DNA of 64,000 nt from Citrus sinensis. Its lineage: Eukaryota; Streptophyta; Magnoliopsida; Sapindales; Rutaceae. The notes under the pieces were generated by a model, which made no database searches, was not told the DNA's origin, and saw nothing but the letters and a program-made list of their open reading frames with translations. The DNA lies in contig NC_068564.1 of the NCBI RefSeq assembly GCF_022201045.2, positions 31,463,001 through 31,527,000 on the forward strand. Reading direction: 5' to 3'. Below are positions 24,454-36,151 of the stretch, one piece after another; within the stretch, counting starts at the first letter, position 1; each line of letters begins with the position of its first letter. The translations under genes were made by a program, and so were the position numbers.

Positions 24454-25675
24454 GATAATTGAAGTGAAGACCGGTGGCTTCTGAACTTTTTGTTGAGTTT
24501 TCCAGGAGCACGTCTTATAACCATTCAGGCTTTAGTAAGTTTGTTTTTAGGCTCTGATGAATGCAGCTCCAATTTGTTGCTAAGCTCAAGTCAACACACA
24601 TCTATCCTGTAATATATGCGCATTATCCGTTGTCACAGACTGTGATTCAGTTCCTTTTTCTTGGTGTGGAAAGATCTCTGCCTTAAAACAAAAACAGAGA
24701 GCTCGCAGGCCTTGACCTTATTCTATAGTATAGAACAGAGGCATTCTGGGCCGACTACTACGACTACATGCGCATCTAGTGCAGTGGCTTGGAATAAAAA
24801 CCTTGAGAAGTATTAGATCGGTTATATCTTTTTCTAATTTGTACTGTGATCTGTAAGAAGTAGATATATGAATATGTGCCATTGCTGTAACAGTAGATTC
24901 GCCGCTCACAGTTTGTACTTTGATAGAATGTTTTCAGTTCGATTATATATAGCTTTCCAATATATGCTTGAGATCCAATTACTTGGATTGTATTAATCAT
25001 TGTCACTACAATATTGGGATTTGGAAGGTTGGTCTTGTTTTGCAGGTCTCAATGAAGGGGATCATAAATTATGTTTATGTTAGCTATTAAAGCTGTAGTT
25101 AGTGAACTTTAAGCCAGATCAACCTCATTGAACTGGAAACTAGTAACACAGTAACAGCATTATTTATAATGGTGGGTAAGAAAAGTTTATACTTGGCAAC
25201 TAATGAATGTCCCCGGCTGTTATGATCTATAAAATAGCTAAATTCAGTCGTAATAAAAGTTCAGATTTGATAATACACGCCGCTATTTAACAGCTATAGA
25301 CAAATGATTAACATATACACACCGGCATGCACACAGCCACACACACACACACACACCCATCATAGAGGGTCTATTTCAGATTTTATTATGTGTGAGAGTT
25401 GTTACATTTATAGAATACATAATGAAGTTTTTGTGCATATATAGGTGTAAATATTAAAGCTTACCCAACTGCTTAAAATGAAGAAGCCCATATGATATAA
25501 ACCATGCATAAGGATCCTGCTACAAATGAACCTTAAATTCTATTAAATATATTAAGGCAACTCCTAATCATATCACATAAACTAATGAACCCAAAAAGAA
25601 GAAAGAAAGAAGTTCTATGAAAACATACACGGTCTCTCTCTCTTTAACATTTGAAACTGGAGAAAACACAAAACA
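24454..25675. other. 3' flanks of two convergent genes
   Basis: Lies between the stop of the NFD4-like gene and the stop of the minus-strand SAM gene. It should hold both 3' UTRs. A (CA)n run lies at about 25338-25356. No other gene is seen. Confidence 0.45.
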
Positions 25676-26416
25676 TCAAGTGGGTTTCAAGTCCTGAAAC
25701 AGAGTAGCCCACAGTGTCTGATCATCAAATCCACCACCACCACTACTCAACCTTTCCTTGCTGCTGTCAGCATAAACCCTAGGGCTTGGAGGCCTTCTAT
25801 CCACGGGCCCAGACAATTTTGGGCTTCTGTTAGCATACATCCTTCCATCTATTGGCCCAGATGGAGTCCTGTAAGTAAACATCGCTCTCTCTTGCATGCT
25901 TCTATCAAGCGGCCCTGATAGCTTCAAGCTTCGATTAGCTACCGTCAGGTTCTCTTGAGCCACTCTGCCATCCAATGGCCCAGATTTTGCTATCCTCCTG
26001 GGTTTGAGCACAGGCTTCTCCACTTTAATCTCCTTCTCACTCTTGTACGTCCTTGTCATTATTGCTCCTTTGCATTGCTCTTGATAGAGGGTTGGCTCAG
26101 GTTCAGGCAACCTCTTGATGGAAACAACGTCGTGAAAAATCAACTTGTGGAGGCACTTAGCGATGTTCTTCCTAGTTTTGTTGAGTGCTGAAACAAGCTT
26201 GGAAAAGCTCTTTGGGCCAACCCCAACTTCTTTTCTAGCGAGCTTGAGTATCTCTAGCCTGTGCTTGGCTACTGAAATGCCCATGCTTTGAAGAAACTCA
26301 TGGTTGAAGTAGCTTAAATCTTCTTTTTGGAGCTCATTGCGAACAAATGCAAGGCCATACTCATATACTAGAGATGGTTCAAGATTGGTTCTTGATAACC
26401 AAGAGAACCAGTCCAT
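25676..26416 (-). CDS. SAM-domain protein with SGPxDxR-type repeats
   Basis: Single-exon gene of 246 residues. The start is the ATG at 26416, which opens MDWFSWLSRTNLEPSLVYEY; the longer frame upstream lacks protein-like features and contains the promoter. Residues about 5-65 form a sterile alpha motif (SAM) domain, with LSYFNHEFLQSMGISVAKHR and LEILKLARKE as its last helices. SAM domains usually mediate protein or RNA binding and polymerisation. The basic C-terminal tail carries four SGP[LIV]D motifs at about 145-151, 167-172, 186-192 and 202-208, spaced 16 to 22 residues. The protein ends DDQTLWATLFQDLKPT. Exact function unknown. Plants have small SAM proteins of this size, but the repeat's role is not known to me. 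Confidence 0.85.
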   Translation of the reverse strand: MDWFSWLSRTNLEPSLVYEYGLAFVRNELQKEDLSYFNHEFLQSMGISVAKHRLEILKLARKEVGVGPKSFSKLVSALNKTRKNIAKCLHKLIFHDVVSIKRLPEPEPTLYQEQCKGAIMTRTYKSEKEIKVEKPVLKPRRIAKSGPLDGRVAQENLTVANRSLKLSGPLDRSMQERAMFTYRTPSGPIDGRMYANRSPKLSGPVDRRPPSPRVYADSSKERLSSGGGGFDDQTLWATLFQDLKPT

Positions 26417-26473
26417 TGGCAACTTGTTTTGTTGTAATAGATCGATGATTATGGTAAGTTTTGGGTCTATGTG

Positions 26474-26488
26474 CCTATTTATATAAAC
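26474..26488 (-). promoter_or_regulatory. TATA box of the SAM-domain gene
   Basis: On the minus strand the sequence TTTATATAAATAGG occurs here, a near-ideal plant TATA box about 60-70 bp before the ATG at 26416. This supports that start over the longer upstream frame. Confidence 0.6.
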
Positions 26489-28497
26489 AAACATGTGATG
26501 TGGGGTGGTCCTAGAGATAATACAAGGAGAAGATAAGAAGGTGAAGATTGTGTGAGTGCTGTGTATCTCTCTTTGTGAAATTTGGATGTTAGTTGAGTTT
26601 TGAGAGTGACACAAATAGAAATTTGTGGAATTCAGGAAACTTACTGATCTTGTTGTACAGTAGTAAGTAGTTGGGTGTACTTTTTATGTCATGAGTGTTG
26701 CGTTTGTTGCGCTCACCAAAAGCCAGCCAAGCGATCAAAGAAAGATATGTTGTATTATATAATTTATGTCCCCCACTATAGTGGTAAGAAAATAAATGGG
26801 TATTGGCAAAAGAAGTGCCAATTGAAGGGCTGGCTTATGCTATTTTTGTTGCGGTTGGGATGGGGTTGAGTAGTAGACGATGATGGTGCATAATTTGGCA
26901 ATTCACTATCTAACTACTAGCCTTTCTGTATGTTCTAGTTCCATTTACATGTCTTTATCTCATTGTACAGTTAACTTTTCTTTAAGGCCAATTTGCTTTC
27001 AGGCCAATTAATCGCCTATTAACTACTCATAGCTATTGGACTACCTACGGAAAACAATTTTCAACCCTAGGAGTAGATTTTTTTTTCCCCTCTTTGAGGG
27101 CACATTTGAGCTATGCTATTTGTTTGTTCAAGACAAATCTCCAGCCTGACAATATCTTTATCAGTTCTTAAAAAGTTTAATCCTTGAGATTAAAAGTATC
27201 AATTTCTCATACACGCTTCAGTCGTGGCTGTGCTCGATGCACCTATAAGTTGTGTTATAATAGTATGAGTTTAAAATTATGGCTCCAAAAGTGAGAGACG
27301 ACTCAGATGCGGTCATCAAGCACACTGAACGATTTAACTACAATAACCTACCAGACGTACTGTGCCAATTAACATGGCAAAAAGTCTAAGTGCAATCCAT
27401 AAATGTCATTTTCTCAGTTTGGTTGAAACATTATCACGAGCGGCAGGTAAAAAATAGATACGCAGGCCTTCAGAAGTCATAACATGGGGCTTGAAATTGG
27501 TGGAACTTAAGCATATTAAATTTCTATAATGTACAGTTAAAGCACTCAAGAAAAAGAAGGGAAGCTTCCGATATTTTTGTTATTATTGTAAGCAGAGAGA
27601 TAGAATGTGCATGATTAGAGAGTGATTAATTAGGGTCCCAGAAATTGACAGGCTACGTGTATTTATGCATATTGAGGTGCCCCAAGTTGTTAAGAGACTG
27701 TTGCAATGCCATTGCTAATTTGCTATATTACTCCTCTCAACAAATCATGTAGTGTGATAACTATGTATCCAAACAAATAAGGTATATATATTATGCCAAT
27801 ATTTCTGTTTCTTAATTCTCGCTTTTATCTTTTCGGCCAAACTAAAGTACTAATGAAGCTGAGCAATTTCGTAGAAACTCCTGGGTGTAAAAGTAAGTTG
27901 GCCATTCATTAAAAATTAAGAATTGGTAGACATGCACGTGCTTCCGTCAATTCATGAGTTAAGAGATCTTGTAGCAAATGCACATGCTTCCATCGATTTG
28001 TGAATTAATTAGGCCTTCCACACCAAGGATTACCTTTGACCAGTTCTTTGTCACCTCAGCTTCAGATCAAGGTAATGGTATAAACCCTTCAATGGCCCCC
28101 CTCGCCACTCTGATTTGAGAGTTCACAGCTGCCCAACGGTTAGACGTTGCACAAGAGAAGAACTTTTTGATTGGATGGTTCTCCCTCTTTTTTTACTCCA
28201 ACTTTAAGGAAAAGGGTTCAATTCTTATAAGTGGTAAAATACTGATAAATTTTTCTGTTTTCTGTTATTTATTATTGTAAAATTTCATAGCTAATTCTCG
28301 ACTGCATTTATCAGTCATTGCGTGTTAATCAAGGTTGGTCCGAACTTGGCTTTGTATATACAATCTGATTCATGTCATGCGATCTAAGATAGAGCGGGTG
28401 GGTGGGGTGGGTGAGTTGGCAAGCTGCAACATTAAGTAGTAGTATTACTTTTTGACTTTCCATATCTGCTGACTTTCTATATCTGCTATGTAAAAAA
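26489..28497. other. Divergent spacer between the SAM and RRP1 genes
   Basis: AT-rich sequence with no convincing coding frame. A 64-codon frame at 26675-26869 is Cys- and Lys-rich but lacks recognised features. Nothing else could be supported. Confidence 0.4.
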
Positions 28498-28752
28498 TGG
28501 GCTTGTGATTTGCAAGGGAGACAGCTTAAAGCCCATAAGTTCCATTCCCCATTAGTCCAATTTATCTGAAAGTGAGAGCTTAACCGGAATTATTAACCCA
28601 CATAGGCCTTCGCGTCAAATCCAAAACTTATATGTGCGTTGTATTTAGTCTAAAAGTTAAGGACCTAATTGTAATTTTATTAAGTGAACCCAGCACTAAC
28701 CCGGCCTGAGACCCGATACCCGGTTTGGTTTTCGAAATTGTGAATTAGGGTT
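28498..28752 (+). promoter_or_regulatory. Site II and telo-box motifs before the RRP1 gene
   Basis: TGGGCTT at 28498-28504, AAGCCCA at 28529-28535 and TTAGGGTT (telo-box in reverse) at 28745-28752 precede the ATG at 28832. Plant ribosomal-protein and ribosome-biogenesis genes commonly pair site II elements with telo-boxes. The match to the gene's predicted role is an inference from motifs. Confidence 0.5.
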
Positions 28753-28831
28753 GACGTCGCTCGTGCTTGGCTCTCTTCTCCATCTCTATTCACAGACCTT
28801 TGCGAACTTCAATTCCCTGGAAATCATCCCC

Positions 28832-30559
28832 ATGAAAGAAATGGGCGAAACCGAAGAAGTGGGCTCATCGTTGATAAAGCAGCTAGCGTCCTGCAACAAG
28901 GGCACCCGCGAGAAAGCCCTAAACGCTCTCTTAAAGAACTGGCTCCCGAACCAGACCCAGATCTCCGACGACGACATGAAGAAGCTCTGGAAGGGCCTCT
29001 TCTACTGCGTTTGGCACGCCGATAAGCTCGCCTTTCAAACCCAGCTCATCGAATTCCTCGCCTCTGTCATCACTTCCCTCGATCTCCCCCTCGCCATTCA
29101 CTACTTCTCCACTTTCTTGCTCACCATGCGCCGTGAGTGGACCGGCATCGACGGCTTGAGGTTAGATAAGTTTTACTTGTTAGTTAGGCGTTTCTTGCGT
29201 TATTATTTTCAGATTATGAAGAAGAATTTGTGGGATATTGAGCTTGTGAAGAAATTAATGGGTGTTCTAGTTCATAGGAGTTTGTTATCAGATGACAAGT
29301 TCCTTGGGAATGGTGTGAATTATCATATTGTGTCTGTTTTCGTTGAGGAGATTAGGGCTTTTCTTCCGTTGAGGAAGGAAGTAGTTGAGGACATTTTTGG
29401 CCCGTTTGTTTCGGTTATGGCAAAAGTTCAGGATAAGGTGCTTGTTGGGAAAATTAAAAGTAATGTGTTTGATGTATTGTCGAAGATGGGAAGAAGGTTG
29501 TTGGATGTGAAGAAGTCGGGTGGGGAGGTTGATTCGAGTGATGAGGTGGTGTTGTTGGGGACAATTGCGATCGTATTGGGGTTTTCGGGGAAGTTTTTTG
29601 AGTTGGGTTCTTCAGTTGAGTGTTGTCAAGGGAATAGGAAGGTGTTATTTAGTTTGCATGAAGAGTTTCTGAAGTTAGAGAAGGACTTTGGGTCTTCTGG
29701 GGTTGAGATTTCAATTCCTGATGTTAGTGTTGGTGATGAAGATGAAGATGATGAGGTGCCAAATTTGGTTCCTATTAGTAGTTACATGGATGTCGATGGT
29801 TCTGGTGATGATGTTGCTGAGGGAGCTGCTTCCGATGAGGTTTTGAACAAATGCAAGAAAGGGAAGAAGGCATCCAGTGGCAATGACAAAAATGGCAAAA
29901 AGTCAAAGAAGAAGAAAAAAAAGAATGCTGTTAGTGATGTTGGTAGTGAAACTAGTCTTAGTGGTAAGGACGACGAGAATATAGTTAATGCAACCAGTAA
30001 CGATTCTATTGATGAACAGAATCATGATACAAATTTCATACCATTTAATGAGTCTGTGATTTCAAATCTCCAAATGCAGTTCGAGAAGGTTGCTGCTGAA
30101 GTGGGAATGGAAGACAATGTTGACACTGCTTGTGATTTGCCTCAAGATAGGGCTAATGGTACTAATGGCACTGTCTCCAAGAAGAGGAAGAGAGTGAAGA
30201 ATAAGGATGGGAAGCAATCAAAAAATCCAGAATCGACTCGTGAAGGTGATGCTGATGATTGTCTAACTGCTAAGAGCGGGGAGAAGTCTGCAAAGAAGGT
30301 AAGGTTTTCCATGAAGAGCAATTTAGTGTGGAAACCTCAAAGTCCTTTGCCTCCTCAAAGTCTGAGATTACCGCCATCTGTTGCTCCGAGAGGAAGTGCT
30401 CTTAAGAAAGGGGTGCCACCAGGTCCCGTTATGGAGATGTCTGTTGCAAGCAAGAAGGTGAAACAGAGAGCTAAATCTGTGAAGAAGGCTCGGAAGGTTA
30501 TAAAGATAAAGAATCCAACCCTTAAAGGTGCAAGGAAGTTGAAATCTCTTTCCGCCTAA
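28832..30559 (+). CDS. RRP1: Ribosomal RNA-processing protein 1 (Nop52/NNP-1 family)
   Basis: Nucleolar protein expected to act in pre-rRNA processing for the 60S subunit. Intronless frame of 575 residues from the ATG at 28832. A second ATG three codons later is also possible, and the open frame extends upstream without a credible start. The N-terminal ~210 residues are the helical Nop52 domain, with REKALNALLKNWL, LWKGLFYCVWHADK and DGLRLDKFYLLVRRFLRYYF. An acidic stretch (DEDEDDEV) lies near residue 305. Lys-rich clusters near 365-380 and 455-465 look like nucleolar localisation signals. The C-terminus is basic, with VRFSMKSNLVWKPQSPLPPQ and repeated KK/KKAR runs. The upstream telo-box and site II motifs fit a ribosome-biogenesis gene. 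Confidence 0.92.
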   Translation: MKEMGETEEVGSSLIKQLASCNKGTREKALNALLKNWLPNQTQISDDDMKKLWKGLFYCVWHADKLAFQTQLIEFLASVITSLDLPLAIHYFSTFLLTMRREWTGIDGLRLDKFYLLVRRFLRYYFQIMKKNLWDIELVKKLMGVLVHRSLLSDDKFLGNGVNYHIVSVFVEEIRAFLPLRKEVVEDIFGPFVSVMAKVQDKVLVGKIKSNVFDVLSKMGRRLLDVKKSGGEVDSSDEVVLLGTIAIVLGFSGKFFELGSSVECCQGNRKVLFSLHEEFLKLEKDFGSSGVEISIPDVSVGDEDEDDEVPNLVPISSYMDVDGSGDDVAEGAASDEVLNKCKKGKKASSGNDKNGKKSKKKKKKNAVSDVGSETSLSGKDDENIVNATSNDSIDEQNHDTNFIPFNESVISNLQMQFEKVAAEVGMEDNVDTACDLPQDRANGTNGTVSKKRKRVKNKDGKQSKNPESTREGDADDCLTAKSGEKSAKKVRFSMKSNLVWKPQSPLPPQSLRLPPSVAPRGSALKKGVPPGPVMEMSVASKKVKQRAKSVKKARKVIKIKNPTLKGARKLKSLSA

Positions 30560-30834
30560 TAGAGTTTATGTTGTAGGTTTCTGTTATGTTGGATCAAAAT
30601 TGATTTCATGCTTGTTTTGAATTTCCCTATACTTTAAAAAGCTGTTGTGCTTTCTTTTGCTGTACAATTTTAGATTTTCAAATTCCTCAATTTTGATTTC
30701 TTAAAAGGAATGGAAGAGAGAAATGATGAATTAAAGAGAAATGTTGTGCTGGATTTGTGTTTTGTTTTCTCTTCTGTTAACTTTATTTCTGATGTTCAAT
30801 TACTTTCTCATGAATTGCATTTCGTTTCCTGCCA

Positions 30835-31054
30835 TTTTATTTTGAGTGATGATATAGTCATAAACTCTTGTACAAATTTATCTTGTACAAACTGATGTGG
30901 CATTAATTCATTGGTTGAATGAAAATATAAAATAATAAAAATAAATCATGTGGGTCAAGAGATATTTAATTCAACTAATAAATTAACGTCATATCAGTTT
31001 ATACAAAATACATTTGTACAAGAGTTTGTGGTTATATCATTACTCTTTTATTTT
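30835..31054. mobile_element. Mutator-type MITE with 9-bp target-site duplication
   Basis: A 202-bp element at 30844-31045 has long imperfect terminal inverted repeats of about 75 bp, starting GAGTGATGATATAG on the left; the right end reads GAGTAATGATATAA on the opposite strand. Both arms share AAACTCTTGTACAAAT. It is flanked by the exact 9-bp direct repeat TTTTATTTT at 30835-30843 and 31046-31054. A 9-bp duplication with long repeats is typical of Mutator-like elements. There is no coding capacity. It sits about 285 bp after the RRP1 stop codon and may lie in or near its 3' UTR. Confidence 0.85.
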
Positions 31055-31670
31055 ATATGAGTCATTGAATGTTGCCTCCTTTTAGGATCCTAATTGCAAA
31101 TAAATTATCTCCATGTTTATTATGTAGCAGAAAACAATCATTTGGAGTTTGCTACTTTCTAGTTCTATGAGAGGATATGCCTTTTTATAAAAAGCATTTA
31201 GCTTTTGTATTGTTAATATTATAGCATTTATTTTGAATGGATATGGAAAATTCTGGCTTGCACGTGTAGTTGTAATAACGATTTAGCAATAAGCCAATAA
31301 AACAAATTGTTAACAACATATTTAATACAGGGGTTTTTATTATACTTTGCAACAAGACTTTCTTTACAACAAGACTTTACTGTTATTGCTATGCCGCTTA
31401 TTTTTTAGGTGAGTCACTGATGTGTGGCAATAGACTAATAAGTCCCTTCCTTTTTTCCCTTTTTTTTTTGTCACTTAGGTCCCTCGACTGTAATTGACAC
31501 ACACTCAATTTAGCTCTACAAAGGCTAAATCGACATTCTCTATTAAGATCCCAAACACCTAAAAATCACCCAAAGAAAAAAAAAAAACACACACACACAC
31601 ACACACAAATTTCGCCGTGCAAAAACTTCCAACACAGAAAACATTAGCCGAAGATGCGTGCATTGTAGGA
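31055..31670. other. Spacer between the RRP1 and HKT genes
   Basis: Convergent 3' flanks of the plus-strand RRP1 gene and the minus-strand HKT gene. A (CA)n run lies at about 31588-31607. No gene is seen. Confidence 0.45.
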
Positions 31671-34600
31671 TTAGGACAGCTTCCAAGCTTTGCCACCTTT
31701 CATGTTGAACTTCTTTATCCTTCCAAAGAACATAACTAGAATGAGGATTAATTTCCCTCCGTTACTCCATTTCCCTACCAATCCAAACCACTTGTCTTTG
31801 CATGAAATTTCGGGTTTCAATTGTCTTTCACAGCTATAACCAGTAGAGAATCCCACATTCCCGTATGCACTACAAGTGATCATATAAATTTGAGTTAATT
31901 AGACCGTAAGAGAACTAAATTACCCTTTTGAGCATTAAAAGAATGCGATCAGTAAATGTTTTAACCTCCAAAAGATTTCAATTCATTTAAATGTTTTTAT
32001 GTAGTAACCAGATTCGGAGAAGGGCGTGTCTGTTTCTAGAAATAACTTTCGACAGGGATTAGATGAATAAACAATGAAAGAAAGCCGTGAAAATGACGTT
32101 GATACCCCGGAAAAATTGAAAAAAGAGTTAAAAGAAGGAAAGCATATGGACTCACCTTATGACTTCAATGGTGATGCTTAACACATTGAAGTTGAGGGGG
32201 TCTTGCTTCATCTTATGTCTCTCGGTGATGCATATTAGGATGATGAAGATCGCCAAATAAGAAAGTTGTGAAAATGCCAAACACTCCAGCAAACTCTTGG
32301 TTTCTTTTTCCTTCTCTTTGCAATTTTTTGAATCCCCTTCATCACAATTTCTTGTCGGTAAAAATGATGTATATGGTGGAAGATACCTTCAAAACAACCA
32401 TACACAACATGACAAATTTTATGAATATATACTAAAGTGTCTTATGGTTAGTTTATTGAAATAGTTTTCGTGATTTATTAGTGATCTTTCATTTTTTAAA
32501 CAGAAATAACAAAACGAATATGGGATTTATTATAATTTTTTTTGTATGTTATGTTCAGTCAAGTATCTAATTCATTTTATCCCATTAATATCTTATATAA
32601 TTTTTACAGATGGTAAATGGAGGATCGTGATCACCCACGATCTTGTATTGTGGTGAGATATGGGCATATAAGTACGTAGCTTCAATTTAGGTGGACTTTT
32701 ATTCCTCAAACGCTTCTTTGACATGGAACGCAACTAGCAATGATATAAAGAATAATAGCACACTTGTGGGGTCAAACGAACAGATTAACAGACCACCCAC
32801 TTCAATGAAATGACAAGTCAGTCAATTTATATATCTTTCCAAATTTGAATATTAATCATAGCTAGTGCCCAATTTCTCATTCCGTACGCATATGGTCGTT
32901 AATGGACTTTTTCATTTTGGTATAGGATAGGGATTTTCTCATACTGCATTTTCTCTCTTAATCTCTTCTAACTAAATGGGTAGTTAAAATTAAATTTTAA
33001 ATTTTAATGTTGATGATTAAATTGATTTCTTTTAGTTTATTTAGAATTAAACTATTTTTTTTTTCACTAGATCTGATTTTATTAAAAGAAATTAGGGGAA
33101 AAATAAACACTAAAGTTAGCTACATATTAATGGAATATAGAATAAGTCTGCAGCTACATATTCTACCACCTACTACAATAATTGGGATTTGTTTCTGGAA
33201 CTTAATTCTGATTTGTGTTGTCTAATATGAAAATGACAGAAAGAAAGAATGATTTATCACTTAGTTTGTTTCAAAATTTAATCATAGCATATTAGAATTC
33301 TTAAAAAGAATATATAAAACCCTTTCCTTCTATTTCTCTCGGGCCTCACATCACTTTATTATTTTAAATCTGTCCTTAACTATTGAATATGATTGTTTAT
33401 ATTTTTAGAAAAAGAATTAAATATGCCTATTGTTTTCCTATTAAATTGGCGTATGAGAGGGATTTTTAATGTTACATTCCAATATTTCAAACACACACAC
33501 ACACACACACACACACCAAATAACAATAATAACAATAATAAGAAGAAGAAGAAGAAATAGAAGAAATTAATTAATTAACTTCTAATGACAATAGAGTCGA
33601 AACGTTGCCTTAGTAAAAAAAAAATTAACACAAAATTTGAAATTTTTATCCATATAATGGATCTCGTTGTGCATCACATGGTATAATATATTTGATACCA
33701 AAGACTTAAAATATATATATGTCAGAGGTCACTCAAAAGCTTAAATTATTGGACATTTTAATTTTACTAAAAAAAAATTATACAAACTGAAGTGCATAAA
33801 ATTAGCAGAGAAATAGGATTAAAATTATTGAATAAATGAAATTAAAAATACCAGTGGTGAAAAATGATAATATTACAATGTTATATCAATCTGTATGAAA
33901 GTTTATTATGAGAATTTTCTGCATAGTATTACTAGGAAGCGAAGTTCTTACAATAAGGAATTAAGAATCTAATTCCTATAAATTTATTGAATTAAACACC
34001 CCCCCCCCCCCCCCCAAACAAAAAAAATTGCATAGAATTGATATGGCGAAATTCTTATTCTTACATATAATTAATTACTATGCATCCAGAATTTCGAAGC
34101 AAACAAGAATATGAAAAATTGCATAGGATTGATATGGCGAAATTCTTATTCTTACATATAATTAATTACTATGCATCCAGAATTTCGAAGAATATTTCAT
34201 ATTCTTGTTTGCTTTTTATTTCTATAAAGTATAAACTACACATCATGTATACATAAATGGCTACTTAAAGAATAAGTTCCTGTTTTCAGAGATCATCCTT
34301 TTCTCTTTTGTTGTCAAATATTTCTTATTTTCGCAATTTTTAGTGCGGATTAATTTAATCATGGTCAAATATGGAATATTAGACGCATCAAAAAAGGCTA
34401 CAATTCTTCTTATTATCATTCAAAAAAAAAAATATGTAGATATAAATTTTTGAATTTATTTTATTTTAAACAATATTCTATGATTTTATGTTGGGAGATT
34501 GGTAGTTTTTTTACCATTTAGTTCCCTATTATTTTCATAATACCTAATAATTTCCTTCACCATAATTTTAAAATATTAAGCTTATTTTCAACTCTTTTAT

Positions 34601-36151
34601 TCATATATATCATAAATTAAATAAATCAAATAAATAAAAAATTTAAATATTAAAAGATATATAGATTTTGGTGTAAAAAAATTAATAATAAGATATTTTT
34701 GCTTAAACTTTTATTATTTTAATTATTTTTATCATAAATATATATTTTATATTCTTGAGACCAAATATCAAATAAATGGATCATTTATTCCTTTTTTTTT
34801 TTAATTTTTAGTGTCAAGGAGTTATTTTATATTATAGATCAATAAGAAGGTGACGATATTCCTTTTATGATCTCATTGATTAGCGGCCTGACATAATTTT
34901 GTCAAAAAAACAAGAGGTTCAAAATTTGTAAACGGAAACTTGTCAATGCTGCATGAAAAAATATTAAAGGCATGGAAGAACTCACATCATAACAACAAAG
35001 AGGACCAAGATTGCTGGTGAAATGATGGAGAGATCAAGGACAGATTCGCCAGTATGCCTCGAATTAACGACTTCAAACAAGGAAGCGACGAGTTTCTGAT
35101 AAAAATTTAAATCATCCATGGCCTCCGAGTTCCATTCCAAGGAACAGAAAATCACCAGCTGCACTATTATGAACCCAAAAACAGTAATAGCCAAAAAACA
35201 AGAACGAGACCTAGAGAGCAAATGGTCATAGCCTATCTCTCTATAATTCTTCAACAAGTAATCACACTCTTCTCTCTTTGTGATTTTCTTCAGAACCCAG
35301 ATTGCGAATCGCAAGCAAGCTGGATATAATGTGTTGCCAAGGAGGACTTGTGGAATTAAAAGCAACAAGAGGCCTGAATTTTCCTTAAAAACAATCATGT
35401 TTTCATTTGTAGGGACAAAACCACAATTTGAGAAAGTGGAAACAATTGTGAAAAGTGAGAATGTTTCCGCTTGGAGACCCTTCTGCTCTAGTACGTGCTT
35501 TGCACTAGGAATGAGACTTATGTACCATAACACCAAACATGAACCACCAACATGAACTATTAAGAAATAACCTAGTACCACATAACACAAGTACCTGATG
35601 GAGTTGTGTTTTAAAATTGTATTGTTGTTGTTCTTGTTGTTCTTGTTGTCAAAGCTAATATGATCTGTTTTTTCGGAACAACAGATGGAGTTTAATTCAA
35701 TCTGTTCAACAGATTTTGTGGGTTTTGAAGAAGGAGTGATAAGGAGATGATCATTATGTTTGGGAAGCTTGGATTTGATGAAGAAGAGTTCAAGCATGGA
35801 CATGAAAACTTCACCTCCAGCTAGCATCAAAATGGTCATGATTATGAGTTGGCAATTTGAAAAAACCTCCATTTCAACAGTGCCCATGCTCGAATCCGTT
35901 GCGGCAGACACAGAGGTGAAGAAAACATCGAAGGTTTTTGGGGTCGTGGAGTGAGTTCTAGGCTTTGTGACACTTAAAAGAAAGTATCCTAATAAAGAGA
36001 GAGCTGTAAAATAACAAAGGTGAAGCATTAGAGGGTTCATAATGTATTTGACAGCCAAGAAAATAAATGTCGACATGAAGCAAGAGATTTTGGTTGAACA
36101 ATTGAAGAAAATAAGGCCTGGTTTCATACTAGAAGAACCGAAGTTTTTCAT
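31671..36151 (-). CDS. HKT1: HKT1-type sodium transporter
   Basis: Plasma-membrane Na+ (or Na+/K+) transporter of the Trk/HKT family. In plants, class I members retrieve Na+ from xylem and affect salt tolerance. Exons on the minus strand: 36151-34986, 32386-32156 and 31869-31671. Junction phases match, giving 531 residues in the usual three-exon HKT layout. Four pore loops are visible: A with [16 protein letters not shown] (about 84-99), B with [15 protein letters not shown] (Gly244), C with [10 protein letters not shown] (Gly368) and D with [13 protein letters not shown] (Gly472). The first filter position appears to be Ser (87 or 88), giving the S-G-G-G pattern of class I. An Asn-rich loop lies at about 168-177. 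Intron 1 is 2.6 kb and holds repeats. The start at 36151 is the first in-frame ATG; a TATA-like ACTATAAAAC lies about 75 bp upstream. Confidence 0.92.
33999..34212. repeat. Repeat cluster inside HKT intron 1
   Basis: A 17-base C run (33999-34015) is followed by a 91-bp tandem duplication. Copy 1 spans 34027-34117 and copy 2 starts at 34118 and is nearly identical through 34190. The tail of copy 1 (34099-34115, GCAAACAAGAATATGAA) is repeated in exact reverse complement at 34196-34212, so the block can also fold back. Confidence 0.75.

Noticed and set aside
26417..26614. 66-residue N-terminal extension of the SAM protein
   Set aside because: The stretch contains the TATA box and lacks protein-like sequence; the SAM domain begins directly after the internal ATG.
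28751..28831. Upstream extension of the RRP1 frame
   Set aside because: It starts at a TTG and overlaps the telo-box; the ATG at 28832 leads straight into the Nop52 domain.
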